From the NCBI GenBank assembly GCA_024704765.1, contig JAKMXF010000044.1:730057-794056 (forward strand): a stretch of 64,000 bases of DNA, in the 5' to 3' direction. Made by a program: the position numbers and the translations under genes. This document shows positions 10,625 through 20,574 of the stretch, in pieces. The notes under the pieces were generated by a model that was not told the origin of the DNA, made no database searches, and saw only the letters and a program-made list of their open reading frames with translations. The stretch is from Oopsacas minuta (Eukaryota > Porifera > Hexactinellida > Lyssacinosida > Leucopsacidae). The first letter of the stretch is position 1. The number at the start of each line of letters is the position of its first letter.

Positions 10625-13600
10625 CTATCTAAGATCTGCTATTTGGATAAGAATAGTAGATGAAAAGTGAACATGCGAGCAGGTATTGAAGAGAGGAGGT
10701 ACTCTGGGATGAGGATGGAAACCAGGTTTCTTACAGCTGTTCACGTAGAATAGACCTTGAGGAGATGTGAGAGAGAACACACCTAGTTCATTATACTTCG
10801 GTGCTAGTACAAGAGCTACTGCTTCATCCAGGAGTATCTGGTATGAAGCTTGAGTGTGTTGATCTACACTGGAGAGGAAAGCTGTTTGTGTAGGGTGAGT
10901 GTGTATCCATCCTATTGTTATCAGGTCGTTTTTATCCTAAATAAAGAAACAATGAAAGATTTCCATAATCAGATTATATAAATTAATGAATGGTTCAACA
11001 CCTGACTTGTAATTAGCAGTAATGTAACATACAAAAGTCTTATTTAATTAGGAACGGAAATATCTCATTATATTGTTTAGAATAAATTCTATATCCTTTA
11101 ATAAATGTCAAAAAATTTCTCCCTAGTTTGAATTAGTGGTAGACCCAGATTATTGCTCCAGATTCTCTTAACACCCTAGAAAATGTGGGAACAGAGATTT
11201 ATTGGATCAGATCAGGGGTGAGCAAACTTTTTTCTGCGGGGCCACATTCTAATTCCAAATTTTTATGCGTGCAGTCTTGACCTACGACTACGTTCCATGT
11301 TCTAGTTTATTAGAGAAACTCTACTAGCTAATTGTAAACTAAACAATAATTATACAAAAGAAATAACTAATATTGTTCAATGAAATTTCCGAATGCCTAA
11401 GGAAGAGTAAGACAATAATCAAATATTTAGAGTACTCAAAAAACTTAAGCCAGGCGGGCCGTAGTTTGCCCACCCCTGCATTAGATTCTATCCTACCCAA
11501 TAATTATTGGGCTTTAGGAACACTATTACTATTAAATATGAGACAGCACTATTCACCAGTGCTGCCAAGTCTCCGTAAATTTACGTAGACTACGAAATTT
11601 GACTGCTATCTACGTATGAAGACTTATTTCTACGAATTACATGTACGTGTAATACTTTATGTTAACGATGAAGGTCAATATTCAAAATTCCTCAACGTTT
11701 GTACCTACCTCGGAAATATACGAGTTATTTTCTCAAAGTATGTACGACCATATACAATAGTACTTTGATAGTTTGTTGCATGCTGATAGTTATTATAGCT
11801 TATTGTTTACAAACGCGAAAGCGTCCAAATATCTACAATTATTAATGATTATTAATATAAATATAAATTTGTTGGCTAATGGCATTTGTAAGAGCAAATT
11901 AAGACCTGTTGGGGGGTCATTAAGGGATTTAAAATGCTCCGTAAAAAATTTGGTTTCCACGTAAATTTTTCGGTCAATCTTCTTAGATTTTTCTGAATTC
12001 ATTTGGCAGCACTGCTATTCACTGAGGCACCGGAAAGGGAAATTCCTTGATACGAGTTTCCGAATCTTAATTCCATTATAGTACTACCTGAAATTCAAAT
12101 AAATCATGCTCGTCTAATGTATCACAAGAGTCAGGTCCTCCTTTCTGCTTAGGAATAACTAGATGAGTAACCTGTAGACTCTCTCCTTCTTCTCCATCTT
12201 TCAAAACTCCACAGAGAATACCACATGTCTCTACTTTGTTATTACTGTTAGTTTGAGATATTATTTCAAATCTACAGAATTAAAAATGTAATAAAGAGTG
12301 TGCTCATGCTCATTTACTATAAAAGGGGTTCTTATATCCTTGTATATTTATGCCGGCTAAAAGAACACACCAGCTATAAGAACATGTATTACTACTTCCA
12401 AGGATTACTTAATTCTTATAACCGGCACACACTAGCCACTGTATCGCTTACTTCTGTCTGATATCCTGAGGGATAATAACACTCCTCAATCCCACAAGTC
12501 CTGAACTGATAGAAGAGGTGAGTAGATTGCTCGTAGGACTCATCAGTGTGTTAGAAGTAATCTGGGAGGGGAGAGAGTAGAGAGGGTTAACTAGGGGTCC
12601 TGCTCCCCAGGTTGAACCACTAGCCATAGGACCAACTGCGAAGCTCTGCATATGAGAACTTCTATGGTCATTCTTTGTAGCAGAGGGCAATGGCTTGGTT
12701 ATATATGAATCTACACCTTCAGCATCTGTAAGTAGCTTAGAGTAGGAGTGTACCAGCTTTTTTACTGATCCTCTAGAGGGAGCAGTGGGAGTAGGAGCAG
12801 ATGGAGGGGAGTAGGATGGAGGAGGTGATTCGGGGTGAGGCACATCACTAGGTGATGGTGTGATATCAGATTGTGGTATAAGTATCTGAGTAGCTGAGTC
12901 AGATGGATTGTCAGTTTGTGAGTTCTAAAGAATTTTAATTAATCCAATTGATTATTAACAGTTGCATAGGCTTCATAATGGGGGGGGAAGGGGGTAGGCC
13001 CACCAGTTTTTCATCTATGTTTCAGAAATTGTTTATTCTTAACACCGATGCAAGTACTTATTTACTCTACAGATTTATTCACAACGTGTTACAAAAACAA
13101 ATTCTTAATTCATATATACGAGCCGTTTCGCTTGCTCGCGCTGCGCAGCTTGCGAACATTTTGTTCGTATGGGGTTGGCACTTCGTGCCTCGAATTTAGC
13201 AAAGTATAAAATGCAAAATGAATTAATAAGTATATATTTCAATTATTTGTTTATTTTATATTCATAAAAACAACAAAAATTTACATATGATTAATTCAAA
13301 AGTGTGAAAATCGAATTCAGCACATTTGATATATTTAGTATCAATTCTGTTTACTTTCTTGATTACAAGATAAATCATATATACATAGTTATGCGACATC
13401 TCAGAATAGCGAAATCCGAATTGATACAACATTCTATAAATCCTTTCCTTGACAATGAACAAACAGATAGAGACAGACAGACAGACAACAATAGCAATTT
13501 AATAATATAGATAATTATCCTTCGTGTATAAGTATGTATATGAATATCGTGTCAAATCTAGGTATTCCACAGAGTATGGACTAATGATTAATATATTTAT

Positions 13601-14729
13601 TATTTCAGTAACACTCGGATAAGATCTACCCCCTCGGGCAACCAAAATTAGTACTTACTAGCCGAGTATACGTCTTAACCGAATCGATATTGTATTACAA
13701 TTAACGATAACTAATTTTTTGAGATTTAAGAAATAGTGCGTCTTAACCCAAGTTCTCCTTGAAATTCAATTTTTGGCTCACCCAGTTTAGAAGGATACAC
13801 AAAAATCTATGTGCCTATGAACAGTTGAACAGAGGTTCTCAACCTTTCATCCGTGGACTCTCAATACCGAATTTGACATATTCTGCGGACGGCTTCCATA
13901 GACTGCAATACAAATTTAGAGACCCTCTGCCCCTGCAGTCGTCTTTGGACCACCTAGGGTTCATGAACCCCAGGTTACGAACCGCTGCAGTAGAACCTCG
14001 TTAGTACACCAAGGATCGTTTATTTGTACCTCTCATCCACGTATTATCCAAAGTGTATCCAATGTAAGTTATGAACTAAGTGTGAATCTGTATGATAAAT
14101 TTAGAAAACAGTACTCACTAATAGGATTAAGCATTATCCATGTGCTTTCTAATGAGGTTCTACAATACTATAAGTACTCAGTGCTGCTACTATCTAACCT
14201 GTTCACTAGTAAGTTGCTCTGGTGTAATATCCTGACTAGCATCTTTAACAGCTGTATCAACATCCTGACTTACTACAGACTCAACTTGATGGAGAGTAGA
14301 GCTAGCTATAGATTCTAACTTTTGGTTGAATTCTTTCAATGAATTATCCTTCAAATGAGTGTATTTCTGCACCAGTTTAGATTTCAGATCCTCTGCAATA
14401 GGAAATGCTCTATTTACGATCTTATTGCCTTCAGCACGTGATTTGCTGTCTAAAGTTTTGTAAGCAGGATGTGTAGGTAGTTTTTCTACAAATATTGTTA
14501 CCAATTTATTGAGAAGCACATAAGCTTGTTCATGCTTTCCATCATTCAAATAGTAGCGACTAGTCTTCTCCATTTGATTCATAGCTCGTATGTAACGAGC
14601 AGGAGATAAGTTGTTGTCTACTTCTACGTTACCTCCACTCTTGCTCAGTTCACGGACATGTGCAGACGGATCAAACTCAGACCAGGCCTTGTAACCTGAC
14701 TCAGCAAATTCGGCACTCATAGGATTCAT
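10625..14729 (-). CDS. STAMBP: AMSH/STAMBP-like JAMM deubiquitinase
   Basis: Four exons: 14199-14729, 12452-12924, 12088-12271 and 10625-10936, in compatible phases, giving 499 residues (human 424). Exon 1 is the N-terminal USP8-dimer/MIT-type helical domain (LSPARYIRAMNQ; TIFVEKLPTHPAYK). Exon 2 is a Pro/Ser-rich linker. Exons 3 and 4 form the JAMM metalloprotease: the glutamate in VETCGILCG (about 349), then GWIHTHPTQTAFLSSVD with zinc-ligand His408, His410 and Asp421, and the C-terminal PGFHPHPRVPPLF and CSHVHF zinc-binding segment. AMSH cleaves Lys63-linked chains on endosomal cargo at the ESCRT machinery. All catalytic residues are present. The last two exons are too short to stand out as frames by themselves. 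Confidence 0.95.
11213..11478. mobile_element. hAT-type MITE in STAMBP intron
   Basis: The ends CAGGGGTGAGCAAAC and CAGGGGTGGGCAAAC (reverse strand) face each other 266 bp apart. The flanking octamers GATCAGAT and CATTAGAT match at six of eight positions, a decayed 8-bp duplication. This end sequence is typical of animal hAT MITEs. Confidence 0.7.
11557..12014. mobile_element. hAT-type element with perfect 8-bp TSD in STAMBP intron
   Basis: The inverted ends CAGTGCTGCCAA and TTGGCAGCACTG enclose 458 bp. The octamer CTATTCAC is repeated exactly at 11549-11556 and 12015-12022. There is no transposase frame. The perfect duplication implies a fairly recent insertion. It lies in the same intron as the element at 11213, less than 80 bp from the exon that carries the JAMM glutamate. 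Confidence 0.8.
13120..13192. repeat. GC-rich cluster of three small hairpins
   Basis: Consecutive palindromes lie in a short GC-rich island within AT-rich intron: GCTGCGCAGC, then CGAACATTTTGTTCG, then GGCACTTCGTGCC. Each could fold as a separate hairpin. The origin is unknown. A structured part of a transposon is the simplest explanation. Confidence 0.45.
13830..13987. mobile_element. hAT-type MITE (158 bp)
   Basis: The ends CAGAGGTTCTCAACC and, on the reverse strand, CAGCGGTTCGTAACC are flanked by CAGTTGAA and CAGTAGAA (seven of eight identical). The interior contains GTGGACTC and TGGACCACC, words typical of this MITE type. The right flanking octamer is also the start of a pogo-like end, so this element may have landed inside an older pogo MITE. 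Confidence 0.7.
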
Positions 14730-15608
14730 AGCTAATCACATAGAATGTGAATGAAACAAATATACTGTCAACTTTAAGCTTACTCAAGTGTAATAGTTTG
14801 CGACTATAATTATTAAGAATGCATATGTTGTTATGGAAAAGATGAATGTAAATCTGAGCAACTGTGTTGTGTGTCCAGAATGGAATTTAAAGATAGTATT
14901 TGGGCTTACCTATTCACGGAACGGGACACGTTTCACTTGGAGAAATTTCAAATTTGTCTTTGTAATCACAGAATATTGTAGGATTTGTCAGCATTTGTTT
15001 TTACTCTACAAATTAGTGGTAGTTCTGGAGCTGTTTACTGCTTTCGGTTGGATAGCTACCTCCCTCTAGCCAAGAAGGAGATCGAGGATTAGAGAGGGGG
15101 GGGTTTTATGCGGAATTACTTGAATTTTGCACAAATGGATACAAATTTGACATATTGACATGACAGATCAACAACGCGTAATTTTCAAGATTTCTATTAA
15201 TTAACATAATATTGGATGCATACCCATACACAGAGAGTAATACAGATAGAGATCGAGGTTCTTGGTAGCAAGCTACCAATCCCCTTCCGATCCAGTTAAA
15301 TTATCATAGACCTATATCAGTAATGTATGTCACGGTATTAGTTGGTATAAGCATAGCCTATAAGGAAATATTATCAATTTCTACACTCCTAGATATTTTT
15401 GGTAGCAAAACATACACCTAAGGCGGGTCCTCCCTCCTAAATAATTTAATGGTGATGCATAACAAAAAATTCCCTAATTGTTCCCTTTTCTAGGTCCACC
15501 TCTTTCTGCGAATAGTAAAGTAAATAGAAGGAAGATTCGTGAATTACAATTTATCGCATATATTTAAAATAGGTGGTTTACTAGATAGTACGTAGATGTA
15601 TACAGTGA
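14730..15608. other. Intergenic DNA between TMEM223 and STAMBP
   Basis: It would contain the STAMBP promoter (just upstream of 14729) and the 3' flank of TMEM223. A 78-residue plus-strand frame at 14833-15069 has no recognisable features. There is a G-run near 15093. I see nothing else that can be supported. Confidence 0.4.
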
Positions 15609-16238
15609 TCAGTATGGTTGATGCAGAAACACGTCAAATTGTCGTCTAGACGGGAAGTGTCCTTTCATATCAACAGAAAATAGAGTCCAAAAATCTGTTA
15701 TCTTTATAGGGAGGTAAGGTTTATTCGCAGGAAAATGCTGCAGAGCAAGCTGTGATTTCACACAATTGATGGGACGTTTGATCTCCCTAACATTTCCCAG
15801 AAAATTTCTAGTCACTATTCGCACAATAGAGTCATTCTCCAATAGAGAGAGACGCTGTATCTGTCGTGTAGCATAAAGTAGAGCTAGATCGAAGACTATT
15901 AATCCAATGGACAGTGATAATATAGAAAGAAATATTCTTAGTTTAAGAGCAGCTTTAGGAGGCTCGTCCTCTACAGGTCCTGGTTTAGGACGTACAAACC
16001 GCAGACCGATTATAGCCCTCCTCCCCTTTTTAAGATCCTTCATAATTATATAAGATAAATAGCTCCAGAATACAAGTTGTGACAAACTAGCTAGCATTAT
16101 TAATCTAGCAGGAAAGCGACTAGTCGTTTGATATAGTAGTCGCTCTGTCGTGCTATACAAGGATTTCTGTGTTTTGAGTCCATATAGAGGTTTTGAGAGA
16201 ATGTTTGTATGTTTTATAAGCTTAGAGAATAAATGCAT
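15609..16238 (-). CDS. TMEM223: TMEM223-like mitochondrial membrane protein
   Basis: The open frame extends upstream to 16385. I chose the internal ATG at 16238 because it starts MHLFSKLIKHTNILSKPLYG, a basic, serine-rich mitochondrial-type presequence. The product then has 209 residues, close to the human size. Two hydrophobic segments follow (IMLASLSQLVFWSYLSYII and IFLSILSLSIGLIVFDLALL) with a basic loop between them. The C-terminal domain has the family signatures LPIKI and MKGHFPSRRQFD. TMEM223 is an inner-membrane protein linked to cytochrome c oxidase biogenesis. Single exon. The upstream alternative start would add 49 hydrophobic residues and overlaps the repeat cluster at 16315-16692, so I consider it unlikely. 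Confidence 0.85.
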   Translation of the reverse strand: MHLFSKLIKHTNILSKPLYGLKTQKSLYSTTERLLYQTTSRFPARLIMLASLSQLVFWSYLSYIIMKDLKKGRRAIIGLRFVRPKPGPVEDEPPKAALKLRIFLSILSLSIGLIVFDLALLYATRQIQRLSLLENDSIVRIVTRNFLGNVREIKRPINCVKSQLALQHFPANKPYLPIKITDFWTLFSVDMKGHFPSRRQFDVFLHQPY

Positions 16239-16314
16239 TCTAAGGACATATGCAAGTAAATAACCTACTAATAATGAATTGCAAGAAGGCAAACTTATCA
16301 TTGTTACAAATAGA

Positions 16315-16692
16315 TGCAAATTACCAACAATGACAATTATATTGTTGGTAGTTTGCAGAAATAATAATATATATATTATTATCAAGCATCAACATATGTT
16401 GCTGAATTACCAACAAACCTTGTGTGAGATGAGAGACAATCGAACAATGATTAGAAGATAGCTGGACATAGGCCATGAAAATTATGAACTAAAAGGGACT
16501 TGGGAAACGCTGGAACACTAGGAGCTTAGCGCTAGTCTATGAACAAATAAATGTTGGTAATTTGCAGACATTAAGTTATGCAATTACCAACACTTGAATT
16601 TCTATTGTTGGTGATTTGATAAGACTTGTTGGGATTCTGACAGCATGAGTTGGAAATTAGACAAAACAAGCTTGCTTGTTGGTAATTTGTAG
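16315..16692. repeat. Cluster of 16-bp motif GTTGGTAATTTGCAG in both orientations
   Basis: At least six close copies of TTGTTGGTAATTTGCAG or its reverse complement occur within 380 bp: 16315-16330 (-), 16342-16358 (+), about 16401-16416 (-), 16552-16567 (+), 16578-16593 (-) and 16675-16692 (+). There are weaker copies near 16604 and 16626. The cluster lies just upstream of the TMEM223 start codon. It may be transposon subterminal repeats or a regulatory array. Confidence 0.65.
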
Positions 16693-17687
16693 CATTCCCA
16701 TATAGACCCCTAGATATTTAATATGCCATGATAGATGCTTTTAATATTTGAAAATTATCCAGCTGTGCGCTCCACCTCCCCCACTCCAAACTTATAAGAG
16801 CGAGTTCTATCTCCGTCCATCGAACAATTGATCGAAACCTAATCGGTACCAAATCTTTTGTATATTAGAACTGATCTGCCTGGCCTGACTATTCGAGGCT
16901 TTCAGATCTCCGAATATTGGGCAACGTATAAATGACAGATAACGACGCTAGTACCAAAGTGTCCGTTGTTCAAGTTCAGAGGTTCTACTGTATGTCGATT
17001 GGGAATGCGAACGTGCGCGTTTTAAAATGACAGGCAGAGCAAAGATCAAGCTGATAAATTAATGATTCAATGAGATATTTAATGGAATATTTCTATTCAA
17101 TTGCAAGACTTTAATGCGTTTACTTGATGATGTATATGGAAGTAGCACATTTCAAATGTATTTCCCTGTCATGCGCTCTTACTAGAAACCAAATCCAGAT
17201 TATACAAATTTAATGCCAGAAAATTACATAAAAATGTTTAATATTTCAATGTGTTGTTAACAAACACCGAATATGGATCCTACCACGCTGTAGCAGGCGC
17301 AACACATCGTGAATTATCCAGCAAGCGAAACATGACAATTACTTTGTTAGTTTTGATCCTTGTTAACACGTAATACAATTTGAAAGAGAAATTAATGTTT
17401 GGTCAGGTGGGTAAAGAATTACACTACTAAAATATGTATATAGATTGAATGACACTACCAATGCGGATGCGTGTATAACCTAGAATGCTTAGATGTTATA
17501 GCATTTGTGATGTAGATTATAAACGAATAATTATCCAGTTAATCGTCTTCGTTACAACTCGGTTAATTTCAGGATTCGCTGAATATATTCACTAAGTAAG
17601 CTCAGAATAATAACAAAAAAATTAACAGATAAGATATACGGATAAACAAAGTATAATTCAGTGTCTCATATCAATAGAACATTGCAT
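16693..17687. other. Intergenic DNA, TMEM223 to first G-gamma gene
   Basis: There is no gene. A pogo-like right end, GAGGTTCTACTG followed by TA, sits near 16980-16993. The rest is AT-rich with no supported feature. Confidence 0.4.
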
Positions 17688-17870
17688 CTACAGAATGGTG
17701 CAACTCCTCTGAGACTTAAATGGGTTCTGGCCGTTTGTAACACCATCTCGTAAAGGATCAGACTCTGAACTCGTGTATCGGATGATATCATTAACGGAAT
17801 CTGAAACTTTAGATCTGTCTCTAGTCAGCTCTTTCCTATATTGTTCTATCTCACCCTGGGCACGGTCCAT
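17688..17870 (-). CDS. Heterotrimeric G-protein gamma subunit (copy A)
   Basis: Sixty residues in one exon, starting MDRAQGEIEQY. The N-terminal helix would pair with G-beta. The family block SDPLRDGVTNGQNPF corresponds to the conserved DPLL...NPF segment of G-gamma. The protein ends CTIL, a CAAX box whose final Leu predicts geranylgeranylation and membrane anchoring of the beta-gamma dimer. It is a little shorter than typical animal gammas (68-75 residues). A paralogue about two-thirds identical lies 1.1 kb away in the opposite direction (18961-19146). Confidence 0.88.
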   Translation of the reverse strand: MDRAQGEIEQYRKELTRDRSKVSDSVNDIIRYTSSESDPLRDGVTNGQNPFKSQRSCTIL

Positions 17871-18960
17871 GCTAAATGCTTTGTTGTAATAGCTAAGTTA
17901 AATATAATTAGATAAGAAATTGACTATATTTAGAATTGTATAACTGTAATACACTAAATATAAATGTCTGAGAATTAGTAATAAATAGTTGATATGAAAT
18001 TGGATATAATTTGTACCTACACTTATAATTAGAAGACTAATCAACTAATGGCTGTGTAGATGAATAATTATGCCAGTGGAATTGTATGAATGCATTGACA
18101 AATAAATAGAATGTTCAGGTATTTATTACGATGAGTTAACAAAATGGACGCTCGCAAATTTTGATTTTATGTAAATTCTATTTTAAAATTTAAGATAATT
18201 TATCTTTCATTTCTGAGTTGTTAAACTTTTCAAAATCAAAAGCGTATATTTTTCCATTTTTCGGACGAAAGCGTAAGATTCGAATGGTTAGCGCTATATT
18301 ATGACCGATAAGTGTGAGAAACCCTATTTTTGTATGACCTCACCAGCATACATTAGTAATGCCTTAAAAGTAATATCTTAAATCGATAAACTGATCTTAA
18401 AGTTTTTCTGCATTTTGCAAATCTTTAAACCCTAATAATTTGATTTAAGTGTGAGAAATGGATTCTTGAATTGACTGATGACTCAAAAGCGTAGAATTAA
18501 TGCTTAGTACATAATAGTTACTTAGCTATCCTGATATAGAAACTATGCCGGGGAGAACACACAATATCTCCCCTACAATTTGCAGTAAGATCATGATTAG
18601 CATTAGATTGTTCACTTATGTAATCAGGAAAAATCCTCTCTCAACGATCTCCACCTAAAATGCAAGTTTAATGATTGTATCTTCCAGACCAGTACCAGAG
18701 CAGATTATTACTGTAATAATATAATATGCTAGTTAATTAAATTACATAATTACATGGATTCGTAGAATATAAGTTCGATCCATTCTAAGTACATACTAGC
18801 CATCTCGTATTTCAATTCAGTTAGACTATAGGCTCCTTTAAAACAATACACTACTATACCATTTGATAATCTGAATAAGAAGAGTATTTATTGCTGAATA
18901 AGTTGAATTCAAATCATTTCGTCAAATTTCATCACCAAAATCATATATCATTAATTAGCA
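17871..18960. promoter_or_regulatory. Shared upstream region of the two G-gamma genes
   Basis: This 1,090-bp AT-rich segment separates two head-to-head G-gamma start codons, so it must hold both promoters. I see no clear TATA pair or repeat symmetric about its centre. Neither promoter can be placed by eye. Confidence 0.4.
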
Positions 18961-19146
18961 ATGGATCGAGTACAAGAGGAGATCGAACAGTACAAGAAGG
19001 AGTTAGCGCGAGAGAGGGCCAAGGTATCAGATTCCGCGCACGAAATCATTCAATACACCACCAGAGAGGCTGATCCTCTGAGGGACGGAGTTACCAATGC
19101 AGACAACCCATTCAAAAAAAGTACAGGGTGTTGTTCAATATTATAA
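18961..19146 (+). CDS. Heterotrimeric G-protein gamma subunit (copy B)
   Basis: Sixty-one residues in one exon, starting MDRVQEEIEQYKKEL. It keeps the DPLRDGVTN...NPFK segment and ends CSIL, again a CAAX box predicting geranylgeranylation. A second cysteine just before the box (GCCSIL) could allow extra lipidation. It is about two-thirds identical to copy A at 17688-17870, with conservation strongest in KVSDS and DPLRDGVTN. The inverted arrangement points to a local duplication. It is one of only two intact host genes on the plus strand in this window. Confidence 0.88.
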   Translation: MDRVQEEIEQYKKELARERAKVSDSAHEIIQYTTREADPLRDGVTNADNPFKKSTGCCSIL

Positions 19147-20574
19147 TAATAATAAGAAATACAGTCTTAGTATTTGCTTTTGTAAATTTATTCTGTTTTA
19201 GATGAAAGCGCTAGAAGTGTTGTGGTTTCAAGTGTTAATAATTAATAAATATTTCACATACGTATTTGGTATTTAGATTACATGCACATTGTAAAATATC
19301 CTAAAATCTAGCTACTCAATATTATAAATCAAATGGACGTAGTATGATTACATCTTATCACCAGTCAGGAGATGACAAACATAGTCGATGGTTTCCCAAT
19401 TAAAATAACCGAATTAATTTTGTATAATCTTTATGAGGTGGGTATGAATCCATTATAAGCAAATATTATGATATTAAGGATTTGAGGTATCAAAAAATAT
19501 TTCTACTGTCCAAATAATGTGATAACTAATTCGCCTAAAGAGTTAACGTGATGGATAATGTCCTGTTTCTGAGGCTAACCAGGTTCTCTAGGATACATCT
19601 ACAGTAGAGTCTCGTTAATGCATACACCAGGGGAGTGTCAAAATTCGCGCTCCTAACCTGAGTACTTATTATCCGAAATAATTTACATTGATAAGGGATC
19701 GAAGGGGTCTGATAAAGTGTACAAATTTGTACTCCTTATCCGGAGTTATGTCTTAACCACGTTCGTATTAACGAGACTCTACTGTATTTGTTCAAAAACT
19801 TTACATGGCGATGACGAGTCCACAAATATCGCACAGTACAACCTCGATAATCTGAACATGTTGGAACCAGTCATCCTATCGAGGGATGTTAGGATAATAT
19901 TCAAACTACGTAGATTTTTGGGTTTCCAGTTTTCAATATACTTCTGAATGATAATTTGTTACGATTGGACGCATGTGTGTTTCAAAAGGATATTAGTAAA
20001 GCGTTCATAATAGGTATTGAGCGCTGCATATCAATCACTAAGTCTATTCTCTACGATTAACGTAACTAGATAAGCACTACGGGTTATTTAATTACTGAAA
20101 TTGGAAATACTGATTGGAGGTATTCAGATTTAGTATTACATTATCAACGGTGTAGGCGTAGCGCCAGGACTTTGGACAGTGGGCAGTTACTCTTTAGGGT
20201 CGTATATTAGAATGACCCCAGGTTTCTTAACATTTTACTTTCCTTTTAAACAGTCTTATATGACCCTTAGAGGGCAGCTAAAGTATGAACTTACTTAGCG
20301 AATTTATTCACTCGAGAATGACTGTAAATACTCCCCCACTTATAGGGGGCAATCGGCCTCCTGTCACCTCCTGGTACCCCACAAGCAAGGTGGTACTTCA
20401 CAAAATGGGTTGAGATCTACTGCTAAAGGTATACTCTATAACATTTGATTACACTATCGCATCTAATCAATTCCAAATTCAAATCATTAGCTAGTTAGAT
20501 TGTAGTACATCAGAGACAGCAGTACTACCAACTTATACAAAATTTCAAATTCATATCAATAAAATTCTACACAA
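19147..20574. other. Intergenic DNA with pogo MITE
   Basis: Apart from the pogo MITE at 19602-19784 and a related partial end (CAGTACAACCTCGATAATC) near 19837, I find no gene. A segment near 20155 (GGCGTAGCGCCAGGAC) resembles a hAT end, but no partner was found. Confidence 0.4.
19602..19784. mobile_element. pogo/Tigger-type MITE (183 bp)
   Basis: The ends CAGTAGAGTCTCGTTAAT and the exact reverse complement are flanked by TA on each side. The interior shares words (CACCAGGGGA, AAAATTCG, GTACTCCTTA) with the shorter copy at 61135-61218. The CAGT ends, TA duplication and lack of coding capacity fit a pogo-like non-autonomous element. Confidence 0.8.

Larger units (their letters stand above)
12925..14198 (-). 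other. STAMBP intron 1 with repeats
   Basis: The donor is GTTAGA after exon 1 and the acceptor is TTCTTTAG before the Pro/Ser linker exon. The intron contains a GC-rich hairpin cluster at 13120-13192, a pogo-family fragment near 13610-13690, a hAT MITE at 13830-13987 and a further pogo-like end (CAGTAGAACCTCGTTAG) starting at 13988. The open frames here look like chance. Confidence 0.6.

Noticed and set aside
15609..16385. Upstream start for TMEM223 giving 258 residues
   Set aside because: The extra 49 residues are hydrophobic and overlap the 16-mer repeat array. The internal Met gives a mitochondrial-type presequence and the usual family length.
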